A stretch of DNA of 11,994 bases from CAZMGG01 sp964565715 (GCA_964565715.1 CAZMGG010000162.1:1-11994), one strand, 5' to 3'; positions 1 to 6,519 are shown, counted from the first letter of the stretch. Numbers and translations are program-made. Notes: a model not told the origin generated them from the letters alone.

Positions 1-576
1 GACGCCGGTCACGCCGAGGTCGTCGCGCACCTCGACGATCAGGTCGTGGATCTGCTGCGCCATGATCGGGTCGAGGCCGGCGTTGGGCTCGTCGTAGAGC
101 ACGTACTCGGGCTGGGTGACCAGGGCGCGGGCCAGCCCGGCGCGCAGCTTCATGCCGCCGGAGATGCTGGCCGGGAAGTGGTCGGCGGCGTGATCCAGGC
201 CGACCAGCTTCAGCACGTGGCGGGCCCGGTCGAGGACCTCGCCGGCCGGCAGCCGGCTGTGCTCCCGCAGCGGCAGCGCCACGTTGTCGAGCACCGACAG
301 CCAGTTGATCAGGGCGCCGTTCTGGAACAGGTAGCCCATCCGGCGGCGCATGGCCATCAGCTGCTCGGCATCCATCGCCGCCACCTCCTGGCCGTCCACC
401 CGCACGCTGCCCCGGTCCGGCGCCAGGATGCCGATGATGTGCTTGAGCGTCACGCTCTTGCCGACGCCGGAAGGGCCCATGATGACGTAGTTCATGCCCT
501 TCTCGACCCGCAGCGTCATGCCGTCGAGGATGACCCGGTCGCCGAACCGCTTGTGGACGTCCTGCAGTTCGATCAT
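1..576 (-). CDS. mlaF: MlaF-like ABC transporter ATP-binding protein (3' end beyond window)
   Basis: ATPase of a lipid-trafficking (Mla/MCE) ABC importer-type complex at the inner membrane; it would power lipid movement through MlaE. The ATG at 576-574 opens a frame that runs without a stop to base 1, giving 192 residues of an expected 250-270. Visible motifs are Walker A GPSGVGKS (34-41), the Q-loop Gln85 in LFQNGAL, the signature ISGGM (138-142), and Walker B with catalytic Glu163 in YDEPNAGLDP. The H-loop lies outside the window. Two small departures from the usual family sequence are ISGGM instead of LSGGM and DEPNAGLDP instead of DEPTAGLDP; neither should abolish activity. The start codon overlaps the mlaE stop by four bases (ATGA, 576-573), and no good ribosome binding site is visible, so translation probably depends on coupling. 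Family assignment rests on the neighbouring MlaE and on these motifs. Confidence 0.9.
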   Translation of the reverse strand, partial: MIELQDVHKRFGDRVILDGMTLRVEKGMNYVIMGPSGVGKSVTLKHIIGILAPDRGSVRVDGQEVAAMDAEQLMAMRRRMGYLFQNGALINWLSVLDNVALPLREHSRLPAGEVLDRARHVLKLVGLDHAADHFPASISGGMKLRAGLARALVTQPEYVLYDEPNAGLDPIMAQQIHDLIVEVRDDLGVTGV

Positions 577-1370
577 CCGGCCAGGAAGTAGAAGAACCAG
601 GTCAGGATGAAGCCGAACACGATGATCAGGATCACCGAGTTGCGCACCGCCGTCTGCACGGCGAGGCCGACGCCGAGCGCGCCGCCGCTGGCGCGCAGCC
701 CGGCGGCGCAGCTCACCACCGCGATGGTGGTGCCGAACACGAAGGCCTTGAACAGGCCGACGTAGACCTCCTTCGGCAGCAGGTGCTCGGTGGAGGTCAG
801 GGCCTTCTCGGCGGAATTCCAGAACAGGGTCTGCGACACGCCCAGGTTCTGCTGGGCGACGATGCTGCCGCCGAGGATGCCGACCAGGTCGGCCAGCGCG
901 GTCAGCAGCGGGCACATCACCGCCATCGCGACCACCCGCGGCAGCACCAGGTAGTCCACCGGGTCCACCGACATCACCTCCAGGGCCGTCACCTCGTCGG
1001 AGACCCGCATGGTGCCGAGTTCGGCGGCCATCGACGAGCCGACCGTCGCCGCCAGGATCACGCCGGTGATGAACGGCCCCATTTCGCGGCACATCGACAG
1101 GGCGGTGATGGTGCCGAGCAGGGCCGAATCGCCGAACCGCCGCAGTTCGATGCCGGTCTGCATGGCCAGGATCGCGCCGGCGAACGCCGCCACCACCAGC
1201 GTCACCGGCAGGGCCCGCACGCCGGCGTTGAACGCCATGTCGAGGGTGAACCGGACCCGTCGCGGCAGCCGCGGCAGGAAGCGCGCGACCCGCAGCAGCA
1301 TGCCGACCACGAAGCCGGCGTCGTCGAGCCGCCGGCCGATCACCGCGCCGGTGCGGTCGACGAAGCTCAT
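573..1370 (-). CDS. mlaE: MlaE-family lipid ABC transporter permease
   Basis: Inner-membrane permease of an Mla/MCE lipid transporter, 265 residues, a normal length for the family. An amphipathic N-terminal segment rich in Arg (about 12-45) precedes roughly five hydrophobic segments (about 51-75, 88-112, 145-173, 203-226 and 244-263). The family hallmark lies at about 97-145: EMGPFITGVI, then AAELGTMRVSDEVTALEVM, then DPVDYLVLPR, which matches the conserved cytoplasmic coupling region of MlaE/YrbE proteins. The ATG at 1370 overlaps the TGA of the upstream repeat protein (ATGA, 1370-1367), and its own TGA overlaps the mlaF start in the same way, so the three genes look like one translationally coupled operon. 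A GGAG lies about nine bases before the start. The MCE substrate-binding partner (MlaD) is not in the window and would be expected beyond mlaF. Confidence 0.93.
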   Translation of the reverse strand: MSFVDRTGAVIGRRLDDAGFVVGMLLRVARFLPRLPRRVRFTLDMAFNAGVRALPVTLVVAAFAGAILAMQTGIELRRFGDSALLGTITALSMCREMGPFITGVILAATVGSSMAAELGTMRVSDEVTALEVMSVDPVDYLVLPRVVAMAVMCPLLTALADLVGILGGSIVAQQNLGVSQTLFWNSAEKALTSTEHLLPKEVYVGLFKAFVFGTTIAVVSCAAGLRASGGALGVGLAVQTAVRNSVILIIVFGFILTWFFYFLAG

Positions 1371-2815
1371 CGGCCGGGCTCCGTGGTCCCGGCCGGGCCG
1401 AAGCGCAGGGGCAGGAACTGCAGCAGCCGCACGGTGCTGCCGTCCGCGTCGGACTCGTAGTTGAACAGGAGGGGCACGCTGGCCTGGATCTTGTCGCCGC
1501 GCCGCCGCCAGGTGAACAGGTGACCGGCCAGATCGAACGAGTCGTCGTCGGCGCTGCGCTGGCGGCCGCGGGCCAGCTCCCACAGGAAGCCGTAGGCCTC
1601 GGCGACGCCGTAGGCGTTGCCCTGCCGCCAGGGCCAGGGCGACAGGATGCTCCAGTCGCCGCCCACCGGCCGGCCCTCGGCGTCCCGCTGCACCATGCGG
1701 TGGGCGAACGGCCAGATCTTGACGAAGCGTTCGCTGCTGCCGTCGGCGCGGTCGCGATCGACGTGCCAGAACAGCGGCAGGATCCAGGTCTGCCGGTCGG
1801 TGCCGTCTGGGTCGTGGTACTCGCGCCACCAGATCAGCGGCCACAGGAAGTTCCAGCTCCGCTGGTCGTCGCTCACCACCCGCCCGACCAGCGGCCACAG
1901 CCACCACTGCACGACGTGGTCCTCCTGGGCGTTCTCGTAGTAGTGGAAGATCGGCCAGAGCAGGTTGAGCTTGTAGAAGTGGTCCCGCCGCGAGGTCTTC
2001 TCGAAGAACGGCCACAGGAACGACCAGCCGTCCACCTCGTGGCTGCGCCGGAAGCCGAACAGGGGCCACAGCCAGAAGGTGTGGACCGGATCGTCGGAGT
2101 CCTGGTTCTCCAGGCTCCAGTGGATGAACGGCCACAGATACCAGTAGCGCTCGTGGCGGCCCGGCTCGATGTCCTGGCTGTAGAGCGGCAGCACCCGGAA
2201 CCACTGGTGGTTGGCCTCGGCGCAGTAGCCGATCCCGATCAGCGGCCACAGCCACAGGTGGTGCGAGTGGCCCTCCTTCTGCACCTCGACGTGCAGCGGG
2301 AAGAGGTGGGCCCGGAACCGGTCGTAGGTCACGAACTGCGGGATGTCGGCGTAGAACGGCAGCACCGCCAGGTAGTCCTCCTCGCCCTGCTCGTGGGAGC
2401 CGCCCCACACGAACGGGAAGAGCGCATACCAGTCGACGTCGCGGTGGCCGTCCTCGTCGAGCCGGCTGCGGTGGCTGTAGAGCGGGAACAGCCGGGAGTG
2501 GGACTCCTCGTGGTCGGCGCGCACCCGCCCCAGCGGCCACAGGAACTGGTGCTCGGTGGCGTTCGGCTCGCCGATCCGCCGGTAGAACGGCCGGATCCGG
2601 AAGTCGTCGTGGCCCTCGGGCGTGCGTTCGTAGTGGAAGATCGGCCACAGCACGTCCCACTCCAGCGGGCTGCCGTCCTCGGCCAGACGCTGCCGGTAGA
2701 GCGGCGACAGGTTGAACTCGGCGGGCAGCAGGGTGCAGCCCGGGGCCAGCACGGCGGTGCCGAGGCAGAGCGCCGCCACCAGCCTGACCGCCGCCGTGCC
2801 GCCCTCGCTGACCAT
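1367..2815 (-). CDS. Exported/lipoprotein-like protein with about 22 aromatic-Pro (LWPLF-type) repeats
   Basis: I do not recognise a named family; 482 residues with the ATG at 2815. The N-terminus has Arg11, a hydrophobic core (12-24) and Cys27 in VLAPGC. This looks like a lipoprotein signal, but Pro at -2 does not fit the lipobox, so lipidation is uncertain. The mature part is built of short repeats centred on [LF][WF]P[LFI][aromatic]: motif prolines fall near 38, 58, 76, 94, 111, 134, 153, 173, 191, 211, 229, 251, 269, 288, 308, 326, 347, 369, 393, 448 and 469, with a degenerate LWEL unit at 411-414. Spacing is mostly 17-24 residues. Charged turn-like stretches (DEDGHRD, SHEVDGW, YHDPDGTDR) separate the hydrophobic parts, suggesting repeated beta hairpins. 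It is first in the mlaE-mlaF unit, so a role in envelope lipid handling is inferred. An alternative ATG at 2869 would add 18 residues and spoil the signal peptide. Confidence 0.85.
   Translation of the reverse strand: MVSEGGTAAVRLVAALCLGTAVLAPGCTLLPAEFNLSPLYRQRLAEDGSPLEWDVLWPIFHYERTPEGHDDFRIRPFYRRIGEPNATEHQFLWPLGRVRADHEESHSRLFPLYSHRSRLDEDGHRDVDWYALFPFVWGGSHEQGEEDYLAVLPFYADIPQFVTYDRFRAHLFPLHVEVQKEGHSHHLWLWPLIGIGYCAEANHQWFRVLPLYSQDIEPGRHERYWYLWPFIHWSLENQDSDDPVHTFWLWPLFGFRRSHEVDGWSFLWPFFEKTSRRDHFYKLNLLWPIFHYYENAQEDHVVQWWLWPLVGRVVSDDQRSWNFLWPLIWWREYHDPDGTDRQTWILPLFWHVDRDRADGSSERFVKIWPFAHRMVQRDAEGRPVGGDWSILSPWPWRQGNAYGVAEAYGFLWELARGRQRSADDDSFDLAGHLFTWRRRGDKIQASVPLLFNYESDADGSTVRLLQFLPLRFGPAGTTEPGR
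1395..2710 (-). repeat. Coding repeats: about 22 aromatic-Pro units of 17-24 codons
   Basis: Nearly the whole mature part of the repeat protein consists of diverged tandem units of about 60 bp. On the plus strand they show as recurring CGGCCACAG or similar (Leu-Trp-Pro read in reverse), for example near 1890, 2010, 2060, 2130, 2245, 2530 and 2645. Protein-level conservation is restricted to the LWPLF-type core; the linking residues vary. This points to an old amplification under structural selection, not a recent DNA duplication. Confidence 0.8.
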
Positions 2816-2820
2816 GGAGC

Positions 2821-2832
2821 CCGATACGAATA
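2821..2832 (-). promoter_or_regulatory. Candidate -10 region of the repeat protein-mlaEF operon
   Basis: On the minus strand TATTCG (2832-2827) is followed by TATCGG (2826-2821), immediately before the ATG at 2815, in otherwise GC-rich DNA. No convincing -35 is seen. If TATTCG is the -10 element the leader would be only a few bases, matching the pattern at other genes here. Called by eye. Confidence 0.25.
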
Positions 2833-2869
2833 GCCGGCGGTCCCGCTCGCCGCATGGAAAGATTCGCAT

Positions 2870-2888
2870 CCGTCGGCCGATCCGACGG
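2870..2888. repeat. Perfect 7-bp inverted repeat in the divergent operon region
   Basis: CCGTCGG (2870-2876) and CCGACGG (2882-2888) are exact reverse complements separated by five bases (CCGAT). The element lies in the 208-bp non-coding region between the repeat protein-mlaEF operon and trpS, 55 bases upstream of the former. It has operator-like geometry for a dimeric regulator, but inverted repeats of this size are not rare in DNA this GC-rich. Confidence 0.35.
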
Positions 2889-2987
2889 CGGCGGTGCGAC
2901 GCGGGGCCGGCGCACGAAAGGCGGCCCGCAGCGTGTGCCGGCGCGCGACGTGGCGGGCGCGGCCCTGCCGGCGGCGCGATTTGCCCG

Positions 2988-3015
2988 TTCGACCGCCGCG
3001 GCCGCCGGGTATACC
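2988..3015 (+). promoter_or_regulatory. Candidate trpS promoter
   Basis: TTCGAC (2988-2993), a 16-base spacer and TATACC (3010-3015) resemble a sigma-70-type promoter. The -10 ends eight bases before the trpS ATG, so the transcript would have almost no leader; no Shine-Dalgarno is visible. The same -35 hexamer and spacing recur upstream of the HU-like gene. Confidence 0.4.
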
Positions 3016-3023
3016 GTGCCGCC

Positions 3024-4001
3024 ATGTCCCGCATCATGTCCGGCATCCAGCCGACGGGAAACCTGCACATCGGCAACTACCTCGGCGCCCTGGTCAACTG
3101 GGTGCGCATGCAGGACCAGTTCGATGCGTTCTATGCCATCGTCGACCTGCACGCGCTCACCGCGCGGCCCGATCCGGCGCAGCTCCGCCAAGCGGTGCGG
3201 GAGATCGCCATCGGCGTGCTGGCCAGCGGCGTCGATCCGGACAAGGCCACGGTGTTCGTCCAGTCCCACGTGCCGGGTCACACCGAGCTGGCCTGGATCC
3301 TGAGCTGCGTCACCCAGCTCGGCGACCTCAACCGGATGACGCAGTTCAAGGACAAGTCGCAGCACCAGCCCGAGAACATCAACGCCGGCCTGTTCACCTA
3401 TCCGGTGCTGCAGACCGCCGACATCGTGCTCTACCGGGCCGACCGGGTGCCGGTGGGCGAGGACCAGGAGCAGCACCTGGAGCTGGCCCGGGAGACCGTG
3501 CGCCGGTTCAACGGGCTCTACGGCGAGACCTTCCCCGAGCCCCAGGTGGTGCGCTCCGAGGCGCCGCGGGTGATGGGGCTCGACGGCGAGACCAAGATGT
3601 CGAAGTCGCGCAACAACGAGATCGGCCTGTTCGAGACCGCCGAGGAGACGATGCAGAAGCTGCGGGGGGCCAAGACCGACCCGGCGCGCCTCCGCCGTGC
3701 CGATCCCGGCAACCCCGACGTGTGCAACATCTTCGCCTACCACCGCTTCTTCACGCCGCCCGACCAGCTCGCCGAGATCGACCGCGGCTGCCGGGGGGCC
3801 GGGATCGGCTGCGTCGACTGCAAGAAGATGCTCAACGACAACATCGAGAAGGTGCGGGCGCCGATCCGCGAGCGTGCCGCCGCCCTGCGGCAGAAGCCCG
3901 CCGAGCTGGACGGGATCCTGGCGGCTGGCGCGCAGAAGGCCCGCGCGGTGGCGGACGAGACGATGGCGCTGGTGCGCGAACGCATCGGCCTCGGCGGCTG
4001 A
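3024..4001 (+). CDS. trpS: Tryptophanyl-tRNA synthetase
   Basis: Cytoplasmic class I aminoacyl-tRNA synthetase that charges tRNA-Trp with tryptophan using ATP. It is 325 residues, the usual bacterial length of about 330. The class I signatures are present: SGIQPTGNLHIGNYLGA near the N-terminus with HIGN at 15-18, and KMSKS at 191-195. Other TrpS hallmarks are SHVPGHTELAW, TQFKDKS, the GEDQEQH nucleotide/tryptophan-pocket motif and GCVDCKK near the C-terminus. The ATG at 3024 gives the typical short lead-in MSRIMSGIQPTG; a second in-frame ATG at 3036 is possible but would remove residues usually present. It is the first gene of a plus-strand cluster, 35 bases ahead of a small lipoprotein gene that has a strong ribosome binding site. 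No key residue is missing and the gene looks functional. Confidence 0.97.
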   Translation: MSRIMSGIQPTGNLHIGNYLGALVNWVRMQDQFDAFYAIVDLHALTARPDPAQLRQAVREIAIGVLASGVDPDKATVFVQSHVPGHTELAWILSCVTQLGDLNRMTQFKDKSQHQPENINAGLFTYPVLQTADIVLYRADRVPVGEDQEQHLELARETVRRFNGLYGETFPEPQVVRSEAPRVMGLDGETKMSKSRNNEIGLFETAEETMQKLRGAKTDPARLRRADPGNPDVCNIFAYHRFFTPPDQLAEIDRGCRGAGIGCVDCKKMLNDNIEKVRAPIRERAAALRQKPAELDGILAAGAQKARAVADETMALVRERIGLGG

Positions 4002-4036
4002 TCGGACGGCGCATGGGACGGATCACGGAGGCAGGC

Positions 4037-4594
4037 ATGGAACGACGATCGTGGTGGGGGCTGCCGTTCGCGGCGGCATCGATGGGCGCGCTGCTGGTGG
4101 CCGGCTGCGGCGGCGCGCCGCCGGCGACCCCGGAGCAGGTGACGCAGGAGTCGCGGCGGCTGCTGGCGCCGTTCCTGGTCCGGCAGGACGTGGCCTGCGA
4201 CGAGCTGACCATCACGCTGTCGGCCAACTTCGTGCCCTGCGTGAGCCAGCCGGCGGTCGACACGCTGCGCCACCGCGCCCGCAAGGTGCCCGCCGCGCCG
4301 GGCGCCGAGTGGGAGGAGACCGAGTGGCTCAACCTGAGCGGTTCGCCGGACAGCGCCTTCGTGGTGACGGTCACCGAGAACTCGCTGGACCAGCAGATCG
4401 CCACCGGCCGGCCCGGCGCGGTGCAGGCGCTGACCTTCACGGTGCTCCGCGCGTTCCGGCTGCGGGTCTACACCGGGCGCCGGCCGATGGCGCTCGCCGC
4501 CGAGGCGAGCGGCAACGTGTTCACCCTGCAGAACGGCCAGACCCGGGATCTCGCCGGGTTCCGGATCGCCGATGGGGTCGTGGTTGCGCACTAG
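4037..4594 (+). CDS. Small uncharacterised lipoprotein
   Basis: No family recognised; 185 residues. The N-terminus is a textbook lipoprotein signal: MERR, a hydrophobic core and the lipobox LVAGC with Cys24, followed by GGAPPATP, a flexible linker. No Asp follows the Cys, so an outer-membrane destination is the default expectation. The mature domain has two cysteines (Cys54 in DVACDEL and Cys68 in FVPCVSQ) close enough to form a disulfide in the periplasm. The alternating hydrophobic pattern in the second half (AFVVTVTEN, ALTFTVLRAFRLRVYTG, GNVFTLQNG) suggests a small beta-rich fold. The start is fixed by GGAGG (4027-4031) five bases before the ATG at 4037, and by the signal peptide. It follows trpS by 35 bases, and its end overlaps the next gene by 23 bases, so co-transcription is likely. 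Confidence 0.85.
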   Translation: MERRSWWGLPFAAASMGALLVAGCGGAPPATPEQVTQESRRLLAPFLVRQDVACDELTITLSANFVPCVSQPAVDTLRHRARKVPAAPGAEWEETEWLNLSGSPDSAFVVTVTENSLDQQIATGRPGAVQALTFTVLRAFRLRVYTGRRPMALAAEASGNVFTLQNGQTRDLAGFRIADGVVVAH

Positions 4595-5699
4595 GCCCGT
4601 TCCGCGACGCGCCCGACGACGCGCCACGGCGATGGTGCTGGCATCGGTGCTGCTGCCGGGCGCCTGCGGCGGGGTGCCCCGCCCGGACCAGCCGCCGGAG
4701 GTGCGCCAGGTCCAGGATCCGGTCATCGCCGAGGCGATGGGCCGGATCGAGCCCTTGCGCCGCCAGGGGCGGCACGCCGAGGCGGTGCCGCTGCTGCGCA
4801 CGGTGGTGGAGCGGGAGCCGGAGTTCGTGCCCGCACACCTCTGGTACCAGGACAGCGCCATCGCGCTCGGCGGCGAGACCGAGCGCCGCATGCGCGACCA
4901 CTACCGCGACCTGCGGGGCCGTCCCGGCTCGCCGGTGGCCGACTACCTGCGGGCGCGGCTGCGCAGCGAGAGCCCGTTCCTGCAGCGTGAGGCCCTCGAG
5001 GCGATCCTGCGCCAGCACCAGAGCTTCGCCTACGCGCACCTGTCGATGGGGCGGCTGCAGCGCGCCCACGGCCACCTCGCCGCCGCCGCCGACCACCTGC
5101 AGCGGGCGGTCGCTCTCGATCCCGGACTGGCCGAGGCCCACCTCGACCTCGCCGAGACCCTGGTGGACCTCGGCCGCCACGAACAGGCCGCCGTGCACTA
5201 CGACCGCTACGTCCGGGCCCGGCCCGACGACCTGGAGCGCGTGCGCGGCTACGTCCAGCTGCTGGTCTACCGGCTGTCCCGGGGCGACCTGGCGATCCAC
5301 TGGATCGACACCGCGCTGCTGGCGGCGGATCCGGACGACGCGGGCGCGCTGATGGACAAGGCCGCCGCGCTGTGGCGGGCGCAGAACGGCCGGGAGCGCG
5401 AGGCGGTGGACCTCTACCGGCGCGTGCTGGGCCGGGACCCGGAGAACGCCCGGGCGGTGCTCAACCTGGGCCTGCTCTACTACGACGTGCTGGCGGTGGA
5501 CGAGGCGTCGCGGGCGCGCTGGTGGCCGAAGGCGCGCACGGCGTTCCGGCTCTACCAGGAACTGGTGCAGCCCGAGGAGCCCCTCGACCATCTCGAGACC
5601 AGTCTCGCGGTGCCGTTCCGGCTGAAGGCGATCGCCGCGGCCGGGCTGCCCGACGACGGCGGGCCGCCGCGGGTCGAGGACCTGCTGCGGGACCCGTAG
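4572..5699 (+). CDS. Exported TPR-repeat protein, possibly lipoprotein
   Basis: A 375-residue protein whose N-terminus (Arg-rich to 17, hydrophobic 20-31, then Cys32 in LLPGACGG) looks like an export signal. The lipobox is imperfect (Pro at -3), so lipidation is uncertain. The body is mainly tetratricopeptide repeats: about 50-83, 153-186 (AYAHLSMGRLQRAHGH then AVALDP), 187-220 (AEAHLDLAETLVDLGR then ARPDD), a degenerate unit about 222-255, then 256-293 and 294-334. TPRs usually form a superhelical protein-binding scaffold, so a periplasmic assembly or adaptor role is inferred; the partner is unknown. The ATG at 4572 lies inside the preceding lipoprotein gene (23-bp overlap) with no clear ribosome binding site. 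TTG at 4584 and ATG at 4632 are alternatives; the last would still leave a short hydrophobic segment. It ends 18 bases from the convergent kinase gene. Confidence 0.85.
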   Translation: MGSWLRTRPVPRRARRRATAMVLASVLLPGACGGVPRPDQPPEVRQVQDPVIAEAMGRIEPLRRQGRHAEAVPLLRTVVEREPEFVPAHLWYQDSAIALGGETERRMRDHYRDLRGRPGSPVADYLRARLRSESPFLQREALEAILRQHQSFAYAHLSMGRLQRAHGHLAAAADHLQRAVALDPGLAEAHLDLAETLVDLGRHEQAAVHYDRYVRARPDDLERVRGYVQLLVYRLSRGDLAIHWIDTALLAADPDDAGALMDKAAALWRAQNGREREAVDLYRRVLGRDPENARAVLNLGLLYYDVLAVDEASRARWWPKARTAFRLYQELVQPEEPLDHLETSLAVPFRLKAIAAAGLPDDGGPPRVEDLLRDP

Positions 5700-5717
5700 C
5701 CACCCCCGCCGCAGCGC

Positions 5718-6446
5718 TCAGTCGGGTCCGGGCTCGGCGGCGGCGCCGTCCAGCGCCGCCAGGGCCGACGGGAAGGGCGCGAACTGCGGCCGCAGCCGCG
5801 CCCAGTCGGCGTGGGCCAGACGGTCGTGCGGCGGGCCCGGACGCACCAGCCGGAAGCGCGGCGAGTCGATGTTGGCCACCTGCCAGGCCGCGCCGACCGG
5901 CGCCGCCAGCAGGTTGCGCAGGTCCAGGTTGCGGTCGCGGAAGCCCAGTTCGTGCAGGCGGCGGACCAGGTCGCCGACGGCGCGGCCGACCTGCGCCTGG
6001 CGGGCCGGCGGCAGCGTCGGCAGGAGCCGGTCGAGCGGCGTGCCAGGAGCCTCCCGCGTGACCAGGACGGCGCGATGCAGCCAGCCGCACCGCCGTTCCT
6101 CCCAGGCCAGGACCGGTTCGGCGGTCGGCAGCCCCGCGCGGCGCTGCCATGCGAGCGCGTCCCACTCGCGACGCGCCCGGGAGGGCTTCAGGAAGGTGTT
6201 GCGCAGGGCTCCCCGCCATCGGTCGGCGTGGGATGGATACTCATAAGTCTTTATAAAATATACACTTACGACCGAAGCGAGGCGTCGGACCCGGGAACTG
6301 CGGGCGGCGGTGACCCCTTGCCCCAGCGTCGGCGTCGCCAGATCGGCGGGGTCTCCGAGGCCGAGGTCGGCCAGCACCGGTGCCAGTTGCGCAGCACCGC
6401 GGACAACTTTCACGTGAAGCCGAAAGGGGTTCGACAGGACGGCCAC
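5718..6446 (-). CDS. Kdo/WaaP-family lipopolysaccharide kinase-like protein with altered catalytic loop
   Basis: Resembles the Kdo/WaaP lipopolysaccharide kinase group (protein-kinase-like fold), which phosphorylates inner-core sugars on the cytoplasmic side; 242 residues. Recognisable parts are VYFIKTY with the putative ATP-binding Lys66, RARREWDAL with the helix-C-like Glu94, AGLPTAEPV, the hinge region (LVTREAPGTPLDRLL), the catalytic loop GFRDRNLDLRNLL (168-180) and NIDSPRF (192-198) in the place of the DFG Asp. In the loop the usual HRDLxxxN reads DRNLDLRN: the catalytic Asp position is Asn173, while metal-binding Asn178 and Asp194 remain. It may be a pseudokinase or use a shifted Asp. 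Residues 59-71 are encoded by AT-rich, otherwise rare codons. The start is uncertain: GTG 6446 (used here) or GTG 6413; an in-frame stop lies just upstream (6468-6470) and no ATG fits. It is divergent from the HU-like gene. Confidence 0.75.
   Translation of the reverse strand: MAVLSNPFRLHVKVVRGAAQLAPVLADLGLGDPADLATPTLGQGVTAARSSRVRRLASVVSVYFIKTYEYPSHADRWRGALRNTFLKPSRARREWDALAWQRRAGLPTAEPVLAWEERRCGWLHRAVLVTREAPGTPLDRLLPTLPPARQAQVGRAVGDLVRRLHELGFRDRNLDLRNLLAAPVGAAWQVANIDSPRFRLVRPGPPHDRLAHADWARLRPQFAPFPSALAALDGAAAEPGPD
6236..6272. other. AT-rich island within the kinase gene
   Basis: From 6238 to 6268, 25 of 31 bases are A or T, in surroundings that are strongly GC-rich. The plus strand shows TTATAAAATATACAC. 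The patch is still in frame in the kinase gene (residues 59-71) and encodes a segment expected in the family (VYFIKTY), so it is not an insertion. It uses codons such as GTA, AGT, TTT, ATA and TAT that are scarce elsewhere. It could act as a binding site or as a promoter element for the plus strand; no good -35 accompanies it. Confidence 0.6.
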
Positions 6447-6457
6447 AAAGCTATATG
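6430..6457 (+). promoter_or_regulatory. Candidate promoter of the HU-like gene
   Basis: TTCGAC (6430-6435), 16 bases, then TATATG (6452-6457). An alternative reading is TCGACA (6431-6436), 17 bases, TATGAA (6454-6459). Transcription would start near 6463 and give a leader of about 75 bases. It overlaps the start of the divergent kinase gene. Same architecture as the trpS candidate. Confidence 0.4.
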
Positions 6458-6481
6458 AAGCCGCTACTTAATCCATTCCGC

Positions 6482-6519
6482 CCGAGGTCGGCAGGCGCTT
6501 TGCCCAAGGCCGAGGTCGG
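6482..6519 (+). repeat. Direct repeat CCGAGGTCGG in the HU-like gene leader
   Basis: The 10-mer CCGAGGTCGG occurs at 6482-6491 and again at 6510-6519, start to start 28 bases. A third exact copy is at 6361-6370 within the kinase gene. The two leader copies are downstream of the candidate promoter and just ahead of the ribosome binding site, where a repressor or RNA element could act. Function unknown. Confidence 0.45.

Noticed and set aside
1520..2833. 437-residue plus-strand frame antisense to the repeat protein
   Set aside because: It has a repeated-looking composition (many PERPQ-like pieces) only because it mirrors the repeats on the other strand. There is no ribosome binding site or family motif.
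2816..2869. Longer start (ATG 2869) for the repeat protein
   Set aside because: It would place 18 polar and charged residues ahead of the signal peptide; the ATG at 2815 fits the export signal and the -10-like element better.
573..3743. 1056-residue open frame on the minus strand
   Set aside because: Only its last 265 residues are a gene (mlaE). The rest runs out of frame through the repeat protein gene and antisense to trpS, and is Arg/Pro/Ala/Gly-rich low-complexity sequence typical of shadow frames in GC-rich DNA.
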